From positions 62,096-126,095 of the forward strand of contig NZ_LMSD01000040.1 of NCBI RefSeq assembly GCF_001428045.1: a stretch of DNA of 64,000 nt, given 5' to 3'. The notes under the pieces were generated by a model, which worked only from the letters and a program-made list of their open reading frames with translations, made no database searches and was not told where the DNA came from. This document shows positions 35,522-43,795 of this stretch, one piece after another; position 1 is the first letter of the stretch; every line of letters starts with the position of its first letter. The stretch comes from Paenibacillus sp. Soil750 (GTDB lineage Bacteria > Bacillota > Bacilli > Paenibacillales > NBRC-103111). A program made the position numbers and the translations under genes.

Positions 35522-36847
35522 ATGGCAAAACTCGAATCCGCTTCCAATCCAGTGCGTGGACGTAGTGTCTGGGCGTTATTTTTCTCCCTGCCTATTTTCG
35601 CATGGGCGATGTATGATTTTGCAAATACCATTTTTTCTTCTAATATCGTAACTGTGTTCTATCCTTTTTACTTAAAAGAAACCTTAGGCAGCAGCGAGGA
35701 AATGAACCAGATTGCAAGTACGTTCATCACATACTCCAATGCGTTATCCAGCTTCTTCTTAGTGCTCCTATCTCCCTTATTCGGTGTTTGGATTGATCGC
35801 ACGGGCAAAAAGAAAGCCTATCTCGTCCCCTTCACACTGGTCGCGATCATCGCAACATTTCTAATGGGGGCATCGGCCGTATGGGATACCAATAAAGAGT
35901 GGCTCGGCCTCAATACATCGATTCTCGGTGTTATTTTATTTTTCATGGTCGCCAAATTTTTCTATAACTCCAGCTTAGTATTCTATGACTCCATGATTTC
36001 TGATCTGGGTAATGAACGCGAGATTCCTTTGATCTCCGGATTTGGTGTAGCCGTCGGTTATGTAGGTACGCTCGTGGGACTTATTGCTTTCCTATTCGTG
36101 CATGATAATCACTTCGAAAGTACATTCATCCCAAGTGCGGTCATGTTCCTCATTTTTTCACTGCCGATCATGTTCTTGTATAAAGAGAAGCGGCAAAAGC
36201 CAGTGGCTAGCCATAAATCATTACTTAGTGGCTATCGCGAGATCTGGACGACATTCAAAGATGCTCGGAAGTACCAAGCAGCTTTCACGTTCATGATCGC
36301 TTATTTCTTCTTCAACGATGCCATTGCCACAGCGATTGCGGTTATGGCCATATACGCGAATACCGTCATGGGCTTCTCGACGGGGCAATTCATTCTACTT
36401 TATCTTGTATCTACGGTGTCTAGCGTGATCGGGTCCTTCCTATTCGGTTATGTGACGCGCAGTATTGGACCTAAGAAAGCAGTAACCGTTGTCGCTATAA
36501 TCCTCATTGTGGCCATCTCCCTCGCTTCCTTAGCAACAAGTCAAAGCATCTTTTGGGTAGCAGGCAGCTTGTACGGTGTCTCTATGGGTGCGATGTGGGT
36601 GACCTCTCGTACATTGATCGTGCAGTTAACTCCGGAAGAAAAACGCGGCCAATTCTTCGGTCTATTCGCCTTCTCTGGGAAGGTCTCTTCCATTGTTGGA
36701 CCTCTCCTATATGGCTCCATCACATGGGCAATGGCCTCCACTGGCAATTTAGCGAGTCGAGTGGCACTTGGCTCCTTACTGGTCCTAGTCATCATCGGGC
36801 TCATCGTCCACATGCGAGTTCCGCAAAAATTGCAAAATCCCGCTTAA
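35522..36847 (+). CDS. MFS transporter, UMF1 (Atg22-like) family
   Basis: 441 residues with about twelve TM helices. The start of TM1 (FAWAMYDFANTIFSSNIVTVFYPFYL) is the hallmark of UMF1-type MFS proteins. Further landmarks: SPLFGVWIDRTGKKKAYLVPF, FYDSMISDLGNEREIPLISGFGVAVGYVG, and the second-half loop FGYVTRSIGPKKAVTVV. Some relatives export amino acids or unknown metabolites. It has its own terminator and lies between the kinase and the UMP kinase paralogue, both on the plus strand. Confidence 0.88.
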   Translation: MAKLESASNPVRGRSVWALFFSLPIFAWAMYDFANTIFSSNIVTVFYPFYLKETLGSSEEMNQIASTFITYSNALSSFFLVLLSPLFGVWIDRTGKKKAYLVPFTLVAIIATFLMGASAVWDTNKEWLGLNTSILGVILFFMVAKFFYNSSLVFYDSMISDLGNEREIPLISGFGVAVGYVGTLVGLIAFLFVHDNHFESTFIPSAVMFLIFSLPIMFLYKEKRQKPVASHKSLLSGYREIWTTFKDARKYQAAFTFMIAYFFFNDAIATAIAVMAIYANTVMGFSTGQFILLYLVSTVSSVIGSFLFGYVTRSIGPKKAVTVVAIILIVAISLASLATSQSIFWVAGSLYGVSMGAMWVTSRTLIVQLTPEEKRGQFFGLFAFSGKVSSIVGPLLYGSITWAMASTGNLASRVALGSLLVLVIIGLIVHMRVPQKLQNPA

Positions 36848-36888
36848 TTCATGTACAATTACTTCTAACATGAGGGATCAGACACAGC

Positions 36889-36924
36889 AAACACTAGAGC
36901 ATTTAAGGCTTTAGTGTTTTTTTT
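36889..36924 (+). terminator. Intrinsic terminator of the UMF1 gene
   Basis: Stem AAACACTAGAGC / GCTTTAGTGTTT, 7-nt loop, followed by TTTTTTTT. It stands 40 bp past the stop and just before the UMP kinase leader. Confidence 0.85.
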
Positions 36925-37006
36925 GCAAGCATCCGTTGGTTGCCGCACTACACTTCCTAGTCAGACACAATCTATCGTACAAGTGTTCTTATCAGAGAGA
37001 GGGGAT

Positions 37007-37753
37007 ATGGTAATGACTTTACGGTACAAACGAGTCCTCATTAAACTGAGTGGCGGTGCTGTAGCAGGTGATAACTCCTTCGGATTTGACCCTACACAGC
37101 TCGATCATATCGCCAATGAAATTATGACCGTCGTGAATTTAGGCGTTGAAGTGTGTCTTGTAATTGGTGGAGGTAATATTTTCCGCGGCAATATGGGCGA
37201 AAGTTGGGGCATCGAGAAAGCGGAGGCTGATAATATCGGCACGCTCGCGACGGTCATCAACAGCTTGATGCTGCGCGGGGTGTTGAAAGCGAAGACGGAT
37301 GCTGAGGTGCGTGTTATGACAGCCATTCCGATCGCATCTGTGGCAGAGCCCTTCATCCGTTTACGAGCCATTCATCACTTGGAAAAAGGGTACATCGTCA
37401 TTTTCGCCGGCGGAAATGGGCAGCCTTTCGTTACGACGGATTATCCGTCCGTGCAGCGTGCGATCGAAGTCAATTGCGATGCCATTCTCGTGGCCAAACA
37501 GGGCGTGGACGGTGTTTTCGACAAAGATCCGAAGCACCATCAGGAGGCGCTCCAGTACAAATCTCTCCATTACAACGATGTGATTCAGCACAATTTGAAG
37601 GTGATGGATCAATCTGCTTTTATTCTAGCGCGGGACTACCATGTACCGATTCATGTGTTCAATTTCGACAAGCCTGGCTCGATGAAGGACATCTGTGCGG
37701 GGCTGAATACGGGGACGATTATTAGCGCGTCATCTGAACTCATTTATCATTGA
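37007..37753 (+). CDS. UMP kinase (PyrH-type amino-acid-kinase fold), probable paralogue
   Basis: 248 residues from ATG 37007 (246 from 37013); GAGAGGGG lies just upstream. The longer frame (36914) reads through a terminator and has no SD. Family motifs: KRVLIKLSGGAVAG (phosphate loop), LVIGGGNIFRG, TAIPIASVAEPF, IVIFAGGNGQPFVTTD and VAKQGVDGVFDKDPK. The enzyme phosphorylates UMP to UDP. Ordinary pyrH lies between tsf and frr, which are absent here. The UMP-binding region GIEKAEADNIGTLATVIN differs from the usual GM-x-RATAD-x-MG-x-LAT. It is probably a second, divergent copy; its role (spare enzyme or altered specificity) is open. Confidence 0.88.
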   Translation: MVMTLRYKRVLIKLSGGAVAGDNSFGFDPTQLDHIANEIMTVVNLGVEVCLVIGGGNIFRGNMGESWGIEKAEADNIGTLATVINSLMLRGVLKAKTDAEVRVMTAIPIASVAEPFIRLRAIHHLEKGYIVIFAGGNGQPFVTTDYPSVQRAIEVNCDAILVAKQGVDGVFDKDPKHHQEALQYKSLHYNDVIQHNLKVMDQSAFILARDYHVPIHVFNFDKPGSMKDICAGLNTGTIISASSELIYH

Positions 37754-37862
37754 TTCGCTTAAATTTCAGCCTCACCATCGCACTAGAGACTATCGAGCAT
37801 CGACCGTTGTACCAACGCCCACTCGCCAATTGCACCAATCCGCAATCCCACGTCACGGCATT

Positions 37863-38048
37863 AATTGTATAAACTACAGCTAATTCTGTTACTTTTCTCA
37901 TATCGGATAAAACAACTGGATTTCCTCCAGTTAATTTGACCCTTTTTCGTTGAAACGGCGGATTCGGGGGATTTTAACTGTATATTTTCCAGCTAATCGT
38001 CCCATTCGGGCTAAATCAGCGAAATAGATGGAGGTTTTCCAGTTAAGC
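37863..38048. repeat. Four-unit palindromic intergenic element, type 1 (copy A)
   Basis: Four 23-nt units start at 37863, 37914, 37976 and 38026 (spacing 51, 62, 50). Each fits A[AG][CA]TG[GT]A-N5-T[CA]CAG[CT]TAA with 7-nt arms around a 5-nt core. The element fills most of the 386-bp gap between two convergent genes (37754-38139). Its right flank (AAATAGCAAAAA, 38087-38098) is shared with copy C. Confidence 0.85.
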
Positions 38049-38094
38049 TCGGCAGGGTAGAGCGGTGGCGACGAGTGTGAACCTGCAAATAGCA

Positions 38095-38135
38095 AAAAAG
38101 GATAGACAGCAGAAAGATCGCTGTTCTATCCTTTT
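38095..38135. terminator. Bidirectional intrinsic terminator
   Basis: Stem AAAAGGATAGACAGC / GCTGTTCTATCCTTTT with an ~9-nt loop; T-rich on the plus side (TTTTGTTTTT) and A-rich (T-rich on minus) on the left. It separates the UMP kinase and the double-GNAT gene. Confidence 0.85.
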
Positions 38136-38139
38136 GTTT

Positions 38140-39021
38140 TTAAGCGCGTAGAAGCACGTAATAGTCATTCGCATTTTTCGTTGCGAATCCACAGGATTCA
38201 TAGAGGCCGAGCGCTTTCTCATTCTCTACCGACACTTCCAGTTTGATATGCTCCGTTTGATCTTTTTCTCTCAATGCTGTGATCGTTTGACTCAAAATCT
38301 GACGACCATACCCCTTACCCCTGGTTACAGGCAACACGCAGAAACCATAAATAAATCCACTAACACCCGGCTCCACCATGGCACCAAGCTTTCCAATCGG
38401 CTCTTTGTTCTCACCTAGCTCCGCAATCCACGTCCGTTCCTTGTCACCCGTAATGGTCTGCATAACATACTCACGTGTGTCAGCTTCCGACATGTCGAAG
38501 CCTGACATATTCAGCTTAACTAACAGCTCCGTATCGGAACTATCTGCTAAGCGAATGCTCAACTCTGTTGGCGTGGAGGCAGGTGGGATGACCTGCTCTT
38601 TCAGCTCCATCACATACTCCGAAAATGAATACTCCGCGCCCAGCTTGGTCAGAAAAGCCTTCCCGCTTACCGAGCCACGCTCATTGATGAAAATAAGCTT
38701 AGGAACCTCTCTTTGGCTGCACACTTCCATAGCCCTTTGAACAAGTTGATTAAAAATTCCTCGGCGCCGCGCCTCTGGATGCACCATGCCACTGATTTCC
38801 ACCTCGGTAGATAAGAAGCTGTAAATAGCTAAGAAACCAACAATCCGGTCATTTTCATAATATACAAAATCGTTCGTCACGCCAGCAGGACGGCTGGATA
38901 AAGTACCCCAGTTTAATTTGATGTCAATGCCTTCGTGCTTGTTACATATCTCCCATAGCGCTCGAACTTCCTCTAGCTCTTCAGGAGATAATCCTGCTCT
39001 TGCATATATGCCTTGTTTCAT
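38140..39021 (-). CDS. Double-GNAT acetyltransferase
   Basis: 293 residues from ATG 39021, with GGAGG 7 bp upstream (the ORF to 39051 has none). Two GNAT folds in tandem: first with MVHPEARRRGIFNQLVQRAMEVC and LGAEYSFSEYVMEL (~55-145), second with VLPVTRGKGYGRQILSQTI and NEKALGLYESCGFATKN (~205-290). Only the second has a classic R/Q-G-x-G-x-G/A pattern; the first is RRRGIF. Such fusions often keep one active and one degenerate site. Substrate unknown. Confidence 0.87.
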   Translation of the reverse strand: MKQGIYARAGLSPEELEEVRALWEICNKHEGIDIKLNWGTLSSRPAGVTNDFVYYENDRIVGFLAIYSFLSTEVEISGMVHPEARRRGIFNQLVQRAMEVCSQREVPKLIFINERGSVSGKAFLTKLGAEYSFSEYVMELKEQVIPPASTPTELSIRLADSSDTELLVKLNMSGFDMSEADTREYVMQTITGDKERTWIAELGENKEPIGKLGAMVEPGVSGFIYGFCVLPVTRGKGYGRQILSQTITALREKDQTEHIKLEVSVENEKALGLYESCGFATKNANDYYVLLRA

Positions 39022-39136
39022 ATGTTGTCCTCCATTAGTCATATCATTCATATGGACTTACCTGCTGTCATTATACATGTCTGAGCGCTGCCGTGGTTAG
39101 CTAATAAATCATTCTACATATTTTTTCGTGTAGCTG

Positions 39137-39162
39137 TGAACGGTATGCAGTAGCTATTCGTA
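39137..39162 (+). promoter_or_regulatory. Putative SigY-type ECF promoter
   Basis: TGAACG (39137-39142), a 16-bp spacer, then CGTA (39159-39162). This resembles the autoregulatory SigY promoter described for B. subtilis, recalled as TGAACGC...CGTC. It lies 38 bp upstream of the sigma gene start. Confidence 0.6.
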
Positions 39163-39199
39163 CTATCTATGATATCAGACAGAGAGGGTGTTCAATCAC

Positions 39200-39724
39200 T
39201 TGGATGAGAATGAATTCATTCGTCTAGCCATGTTAGGCGACACCGCAGCTCTGTCTCAGCTTCTGCAGAAGCATTATGCATTTGTGTATAAATATTTGGT
39301 CAAAATCACGCTGAATCCCTCCCAAGCTGAGGATCTTACGCAAGAAACGATGGTCCGATGTATCGAAAAAATAAAGCTCTACAACGGGACTTCAAAGTTC
39401 TCGTCCTGGTTAATCACCATCGCCACACGATTGATGATCGATCAGGGCAGACGTCGACTCTGGGAGCGCAAGTGGCAGAAGAAAGAGCAGCAGCAATCCT
39501 TACGCCAGTTGCAATGGCAGACAGCACATCACACCGATGACGCTTGGCCGGAGGTGTTAGTTGCCTTGGCTGACATGCCGCGTGAGAGTCGTATTCCGCT
39601 CATTCTCAAGCATTACTACGGATACACCTATGAAGAAATTGGCGGCATGCTCGCCATCGCGGAGGGCACCGTGAAATCTCGGGTGCACCATGCATTAAAA
39701 CAACTACGGAAGGAGCTGAAGTAG
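39200..39724 (+). CDS. sigY: SigY-like ECF RNA polymerase sigma factor
   Basis: 174 residues from TTG 39200 with AGAGAGGGTG ~9 bp upstream; GTG 39188 overlaps that SD. Region 2: FVYKYLVKITLNPSQAEDLTQETMVRCIEKIKLYNGTSKFSSWLITIATRLMID. Region 4: MPRESRIPLILKHYYGYTYEEIGGMLAIAEGTVKSRVHHALKQLRKEL. The size and the LYNG...WLITIAT block match B. subtilis SigY. It heads a three-gene overlap with YxlC- and YxlD-like genes, as in the B. subtilis sigY operon, where YxlC is a negative regulator. Confidence 0.88.
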   Translation: MDENEFIRLAMLGDTAALSQLLQKHYAFVYKYLVKITLNPSQAEDLTQETMVRCIEKIKLYNGTSKFSSWLITIATRLMIDQGRRRLWERKWQKKEQQQSLRQLQWQTAHHTDDAWPEVLVALADMPRESRIPLILKHYYGYTYEEIGGMLAIAEGTVKSRVHHALKQLRKELK

Positions 39725-40123
39725 ATGGCTGATGATTTGCACAAGCGGCGGCAAGCAGAGATGCTTGGAGGAGAGGCGGCGAAGCAGGACGACGGAGAGC
39801 AGACGAGCGAGGAGCTGGCCGATGTAATAACCTCTCGCAAGCTGCGTGAAGGGCTGGATCTGATTGAGGCTGCAGTCCACGTGCCAACGCCGAGCGCCGC
39901 ATGGTTTGATCAGCAAATTGCCTCCGCGAAGCTCCAACGGAAATCCAAACTGATGCGCGATCTAGTGATCCTATGGATCAGCGCGATGCTTTCGTTTTAT
40001 GTGTTATATCTCACGGTAACAGCTCAGCCGGTTGCCTTCCTCTCCATCCAAGCCGCGGCCATATTGGTTCCGTTAGCTTGGCTAATCCTAAGAAAGCAGG
40101 TGGACTCTCATGACACCAACTGA
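39725..40123 (+). CDS. yxlC: YxlC-like anti-sigma factor
   Basis: 132 residues. It starts on the base after the sigma stop, with AAGGAG inside the sigma 3' end. A long polar N-terminus (acidic, KQDDGEQTSEELADV) of about 80 residues would lie in the cytoplasm and bind the sigma factor. Two TM helices follow (LVILWISAMLSFYVLYLTV and FLSIQAAAILVPLAWLIL). Length, membrane layout and position fit YxlC, the negative regulator of SigY. Primary sequence is too variable to prove it by eye. Confidence 0.75.
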   Translation: MADDLHKRRQAEMLGGEAAKQDDGEQTSEELADVITSRKLREGLDLIEAAVHVPTPSAAWFDQQIASAKLQRKSKLMRDLVILWISAMLSFYVLYLTVTAQPVAFLSIQAAAILVPLAWLILRKQVDSHDTN

Positions 40124-40322
40124 ATCTAAATTCGATCAACTGCCCCTTTGGGCATGGATCGGTATCGCATTGATTTTACTCGTACAAAGCACATGGCTGT
40201 ACATTGACTCCCGCAGGCGTGGCGCTCGCCACCCTTGGTTTTGGGGCATTTGGGGCATTATTCAGGCCCCGGTTCCCACGATTGTTTATCTGTTCGCAGT
40301 GCGTAAGATTCACCGGAAATGA
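40110..40322 (+). CDS. yxlD: YxlD-like small membrane protein (PLDc_N-type)
   Basis: 70 residues, overlapping the preceding gene by 14 bp. Two TM helices (WAWIGIALILLVQSTWLYID and GIWGIIQAPVPTIVYLFAV) separated by a basic loop SRRRGARHPWFWG, the usual pattern of the PLDc_N-like domain. In B. subtilis YxlD lies after YxlC and helps regulate SigY. A terminator follows, so this operon lacks the yxlE-yxlF-yxlG genes. Confidence 0.78.
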   Translation: MTPTESKFDQLPLWAWIGIALILLVQSTWLYIDSRRRGARHPWFWGIWGIIQAPVPTIVYLFAVRKIHRK

Positions 40323-40340
40323 ATGACGTACTACCGTTAC

Positions 40341-40367
40341 GGTTGCCTTCCAGGGCAGCCTTTTTTT
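40341..40367 (+). terminator. Intrinsic terminator of the sigY-like operon
   Basis: GGTTGCC / GGCAGCC stem with a 6-nt loop (one G-U pair) followed by seven T. It lies 19 bp past the YxlD-like stop. Confidence 0.8.
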
Positions 40368-40388
40368 ATTTCCAATTCAAAATCCATA

Positions 40389-40418
40389 TTGACTTCCTTC
40401 GGTCGAGTGAGCTATGAT
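40389..40418 (+). promoter_or_regulatory. SigA-type promoter of the MFS gene
   Basis: TTGACT (40389-40394), 18-bp spacer, TATGAT (40413-40418). The predicted start of transcription falls about 40425, just before the TTAGTAA repeat operator. Confidence 0.7.
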
Positions 40419-40430
40419 TTGGTTGTTATT

Positions 40431-40461
40431 TTACTAACTTAGTAAATTAGTAATTTAGTAA
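40431..40461 (+). promoter_or_regulatory. Candidate operator: octamer TTAGTAA repeats
   Basis: TTACTAA at 40431, then TTAGTAA at 40439, 40447 and 40455, i.e. an exact 8-bp period. The first pair forms a near-palindrome TTACTAACTTAGTAA. It lies right after the -10 of the MFS promoter, a position where a bound repressor would block transcription. The cognate regulator is not in the adjacent genes. Confidence 0.5.
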
Positions 40462-40486
40462 ATATTAATCGAAAGGACTGAAAACA

Positions 40487-41692
40487 TTGTTAACCAATCG
40501 TTATGTACGTACCATTCTCCTGTCCCGCGTTCTCCTACAGCTCGGTATTTGGATCCGAAATTTCGCTATCCTCCTCTATATCTCGGACATTACCCATAAT
40601 AATCCGCAGTATGTATCCTTGATTTCCGTTGTAGAGACAGCGCCTATTTTTATCTTCGCCTTCATTGGCGGTACATTCGCGGATCGTTGGCGCCCGAAGC
40701 TAACCATGGTTTGGTGTGATTTCATATCCGCCATTACCGTATTCATCGTGCTGCTTGCTGTACTCTCTGGTTCTTGGTACGCCTTACTGGTGGGGACGTT
40801 TATTTCCGCAAGTTTATCGCAGTTCTCTCAACCGTCTGCCATGAAGCTCTACAAAAAGAATGTACCCGCGGATGGGCTCCAAGGTGTCATGGCCATGTCG
40901 CAATCCCTCGTAGCTATTTTCATGGTCTTGGGACCCGCCATCGGTACATTTATCTATCTGAAATATGGCATTGAGGCTTCGCTCATCCTCACGGGTGTGC
41001 TGTTCTTAGGTTCATCACTTGTGCTTACTTCCCTCCCGAAAGACGACGAAGAAGAAGTCTCCTCGGGGAGCAGCAACTTCTTAAAGGAGCTCACGTCTGG
41101 CCTGCGATATGTGCAATCCAATCGTGCACTTCGAACACTAAGCCTCACCTTCGGTGTCACGGGTTTAGCCGCAGGTCTAGTTCAACCACTCGCGATATTC
41201 ATTGCTATTGAGAAATTAGGATTAAGCAAAGAGTCTCTCCAATGGTTTATGATGGCCAATGGGGCCGCTATGCTCATCGGCGGGATTGTTATTATGGGGA
41301 TTGCGAAGAAGGTTAAACCGCAGTTTTTGCTTGCCACTGGTTTACTCGTCAGCGCCCTCTGCACGGTTGGCGTCGGAGCCTCTACTCTCGTATCCGTGAC
41401 GCTGATCCTACAGATCGTAAGTGGCTTGTTCTATCCTTGTATCCATGTTGGTATTCAAACCCTGATTATGCGGAACACCGAGGGGCCGTTCATGGGGCGA
41501 GTTGGCGGAGCGATTACGCCGATTTTCATGGGGATGATGCTAATAGGCATGGCTTTATCCGGTTATTTGAAGGATTCGACATCGTTGTTTACCGTCTATG
41601 TTTGGAGTGGATGTTTACTGTTCGCGGGGGTCGTGTTGCTTGGCCCGCTTCTTCGGAAAAAGCAAGCAAGTGCGAAGCAACAGGCAATGTAG
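40487..41692 (+). CDS. MFS exporter (EntS/MFS_3 type)
   Basis: 401 residues from TTG 40487, AAAGGA ~9 bp upstream. Twelve TM helices; TM1 starts VRTILLSRVLLQLGIWIRNFAILLYIS. Loop 2-3 GGTFADRWRPKLTMVWCD is the MFS signature, with the helix-5 pattern VLGPAIGTFIYLKYG. Such proteins export drugs or siderophores. It is transcribed from its own promoter with a repeat operator, and no regulator is adjacent. Confidence 0.87.
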   Translation: MLTNRYVRTILLSRVLLQLGIWIRNFAILLYISDITHNNPQYVSLISVVETAPIFIFAFIGGTFADRWRPKLTMVWCDFISAITVFIVLLAVLSGSWYALLVGTFISASLSQFSQPSAMKLYKKNVPADGLQGVMAMSQSLVAIFMVLGPAIGTFIYLKYGIEASLILTGVLFLGSSLVLTSLPKDDEEEVSSGSSNFLKELTSGLRYVQSNRALRTLSLTFGVTGLAAGLVQPLAIFIAIEKLGLSKESLQWFMMANGAAMLIGGIVIMGIAKKVKPQFLLATGLLVSALCTVGVGASTLVSVTLILQIVSGLFYPCIHVGIQTLIMRNTEGPFMGRVGGAITPIFMGMMLIGMALSGYLKDSTSLFTVYVWSGCLLFAGVVLLGPLLRKKQASAKQQAM

Positions 41693-41989
41693 GAAATGAT
41701 GGCGGAATCCGTTTCGCCAGGTGTGACTGTGGTGAGTGGCAGTAATGCACAGCAAATGTGGGAGACTGGTTGTATGGGGAAGCTCAGAGTGGCAAGATTG
41801 CTAGTTGGTGATCGGGTGAGTAAGTTGTTTTGCTAAGTAGCTGGGTTTGCGGGGAAGCTTATTGTAGCTTGATAGTTAGTTTGGCGCTCAGGCGAGTAAG
41901 TGGTTGTCTTAGGTAGAGTAGCATTGGTGGAGGTATTGCATGGGTTATTGTTACTTACTACATCGGCGTATATCTGCTCCGAAGCGATT

Positions 41990-42176
41990 AGATGGATTTT
42001 CTCCAGCTAAATTCCCCGATAAGAGCTCATTCCTTGAAATAACTGGATTTCCTCCCGCTAATTCGCCCTGTTTAGAGACTTCAGTCGGAAAAGCGGCAAA
42101 ATAGATGGAGGTTTTCCAGCTAAGCATTGAACTCAATGAAACACTTGAAAAATAACTGGAGTTTTTCCAGTTATCC
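41990..42176. repeat. Four-unit palindromic intergenic element, type 1 (copy B)
   Basis: Units start at 41990, 42041, 42103 and 42154 (spacing 51, 62, 51), each fitting A[AG][CA]TG[GT]A-N5-TCC[AC]G[CT]TA. The 631-bp gap 41693-42323 lies between convergent genes. Bases 41700-41960 left of the element are G/T-rich, C-poor and hold a degenerate ~75-bp tandem duplication (GGGGAAGCT at 41776 and 41851; GAGTAAG at 41818 and 41894). Confidence 0.85.
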
Positions 42177-42323
42177 TTTCGGTGGAGGTACGAAGTGCCA
42201 GAGATGTCGGGTTGACGCGCAGCTGCCGAGTATCCAATCCCGCAGTTGCGCAATCGCATAGGCGGTAAAGTGCCTGCGAAGAATCTGCCCATTCCTTGCA
42301 CTCACCCGCCACCACTCCTCCCA

Positions 42324-43187
42324 TCACTTTGCCCGCTTCCCTAACACATACTCCTCCGGCGTCTGTCCCAGGACCGACTTGAAATCCTTAATAAAATGCG
42401 ACTGATCGTGATAGCCGAGGTCCATCGAAAGCTTAGCCCAGTTGTGCGTGTCGTTTCCATCAGTTGTTTCCGCTGCGTTTTGGATGCGGGCGATTTTGAT
42501 AACCCACTTCGGGCTGACACCAACATACTGGTCGAAGAGGCGTTGCAGCGTGCGGATATTCATTTGAAAATGTTCGCATATCGCATCAACCTTGGTAATG
42601 TCGGGTTGCCCATAAATATAATCCACAATTTGGTTAACTACTAGGACCTGTTCATCCTGCGTTGGAAGCTTAGAACGAATCATGCTTTCAACCAGACGAA
42701 TGTTCCGCCCATCGTCACTATGGCTAAACACCTGAGCTTCCAAAGAACGAGGGTCAGTGTCAAAAACATCCCTAATACTTAACGGATTGTCTAACATACT
42801 AGATATGTTCTCTTGGACAAAAGGGTAGAAGCCGCCCGGCTTAAACTTCACGCCGAACACACTCCCCTGACCTTCCAGGTGATGTCCGTATTTCTCTTTA
42901 CCAGGTCCGAAAATGGCCGTGCGATCTGGCTCCACAACGAGATTCACGCAAGGATTGGGAATAACATGCTGTGTATAGGGTTCTTTTCCGACTAGGTCCC
43001 ATCTGACAACCCAATAATGCCGAACGAAAAAGGCTACATCCTCAGCCGGCGCATACCGACATAGTTGAAATTTGTGCCCACCTTGCTGAAAATTGATGAT
43101 ACCCAGGCTAGGTAACGGGGGGCTTGAAGCTGAAGTCGCTTTCGTCTCTAGCCTCGTACTCGGATTTGGATTCGGATTCGTAGACAT
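42324..43187 (-). CDS. AraC-family transcriptional regulator
   Basis: 287 residues from ATG 43187, with AAGGAGTG 8 bp upstream; the longer frame to 43256 has none. A Pro/Ser-rich N-terminus (NPNPNPSTRLE...) precedes a cupin-like effector domain (LCRYAPAEDVAFFVRHYWVVRWDL, VKFKPGGFYPFVQENISSM). The C-terminal double HTH: VDAICEHFQMNIRTLQRLFDQYVGVSPKWVI and KLSMDLGYHDQSHFIKDFKSVLGQTPEEY. It is divergent from the SRPBCC gene (93-bp gap) and likely controls it or itself. Confidence 0.9.
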   Translation of the reverse strand: MSTNPNPNPSTRLETKATSASSPPLPSLGIINFQQGGHKFQLCRYAPAEDVAFFVRHYWVVRWDLVGKEPYTQHVIPNPCVNLVVEPDRTAIFGPGKEKYGHHLEGQGSVFGVKFKPGGFYPFVQENISSMLDNPLSIRDVFDTDPRSLEAQVFSHSDDGRNIRLVESMIRSKLPTQDEQVLVVNQIVDYIYGQPDITKVDAICEHFQMNIRTLQRLFDQYVGVSPKWVIKIARIQNAAETTDGNDTHNWAKLSMDLGYHDQSHFIKDFKSVLGQTPEEYVLGKRAK

Positions 43188-43280
43188 ATCGAACACTCCT
43201 TGTCGCGTTTTTACAATACATGGGAACAACAGTTGCCGTATGATAGGTAGGATCACAGAAGCGAAGGAGTGCGAGCGGTT

Positions 43281-43730
43281 ATGGAGCTAAAGTATGAATT
43301 TTATATTGGTGCAAGTACAAAGCAAGTTTGGGATATTCTCATCACACCAGAGGGTACTCGGCAAATTTTATTTGGCAGCGTGCTGCATTCAACCTTTGAA
43401 ATTGGCTCGGACTATTCCTATATTGGCCCTGGTCAAGATGGCGATGAGACGGTTCATGTGTATGGCAAAATTTTGGCCTATGAGCCTGAGAAATTACTTA
43501 GCTGTACCGAGCATGCAGGTCCTTCCTATCGGGAGAACCACGCAGAGTTTGAATCACGTATGACAATTACCCTAGACACGGTTGGAAACTGTACGAAATT
43601 GACGCTTGTGAACGATCAATGGACACCAGACCACCCGAGCTTTGAGTCTACTAAGTCCAGCTGGTGGATGATTCTCAGCAATATCAAGACGCTAGCCGAG
43701 ACGGGTAAAACGCTAGATTTCGGTTGGTAG
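43281..43730 (+). CDS. SRPBCC (AHSA1-type) ligand-binding protein
   Basis: 149 residues from ATG 43281, GAAGGAG 11 bp upstream; GTG 43269 overlaps it. SRPBCC fold: MELKYEFYIGASTKQVWDILITPEGTRQILFG, IGSDYSYIGPGQDGDETVHVYGKIL, LSCTEHAGPSYRENHAEFESRMTITLD and ILSNIKTLAETGKTL. These bind hydrophobic ligands; the specific one is unknown. It is divergent from an AraC regulator and followed by its own terminator. Confidence 0.85.
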   Translation: MELKYEFYIGASTKQVWDILITPEGTRQILFGSVLHSTFEIGSDYSYIGPGQDGDETVHVYGKILAYEPEKLLSCTEHAGPSYRENHAEFESRMTITLDTVGNCTKLTLVNDQWTPDHPSFESTKSSWWMILSNIKTLAETGKTLDFGW

Positions 43731-43754
43731 ACTTTTTGACCTAGAAAGAAATAC

Positions 43755-43778
43755 AGGAGTCCATCTGGACTCCTTTTT
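43755..43778 (+). terminator. Intrinsic terminator of the SRPBCC gene
   Basis: Perfect stem AGGAGTCCA / TGGACTCCT with a short loop, followed by TTTTTG. Its mirror may also end the convergent GNAT gene. Confidence 0.85.
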
Positions 43779-43795
43779 GCATAGCTCAACACCTA

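Noticed and set aside
36914..37006. N-terminal extension of the UMP kinase frame
   Set aside because: It starts inside the T-run of the preceding terminator and has no SD.
37863..38048. Four-unit elements read as a CRISPR array
   Set aside because: Units are only 23 nt, degenerate, palindromic and always four; spacings 51/62/51 are fixed but unequal; no cas genes nearby.
43269..43731. Upstream GTG starts for genes such as SRPBCC, LysR and GGDEF
   Set aside because: In each case the GTG lies inside the Shine-Dalgarno sequence of a better internal start.
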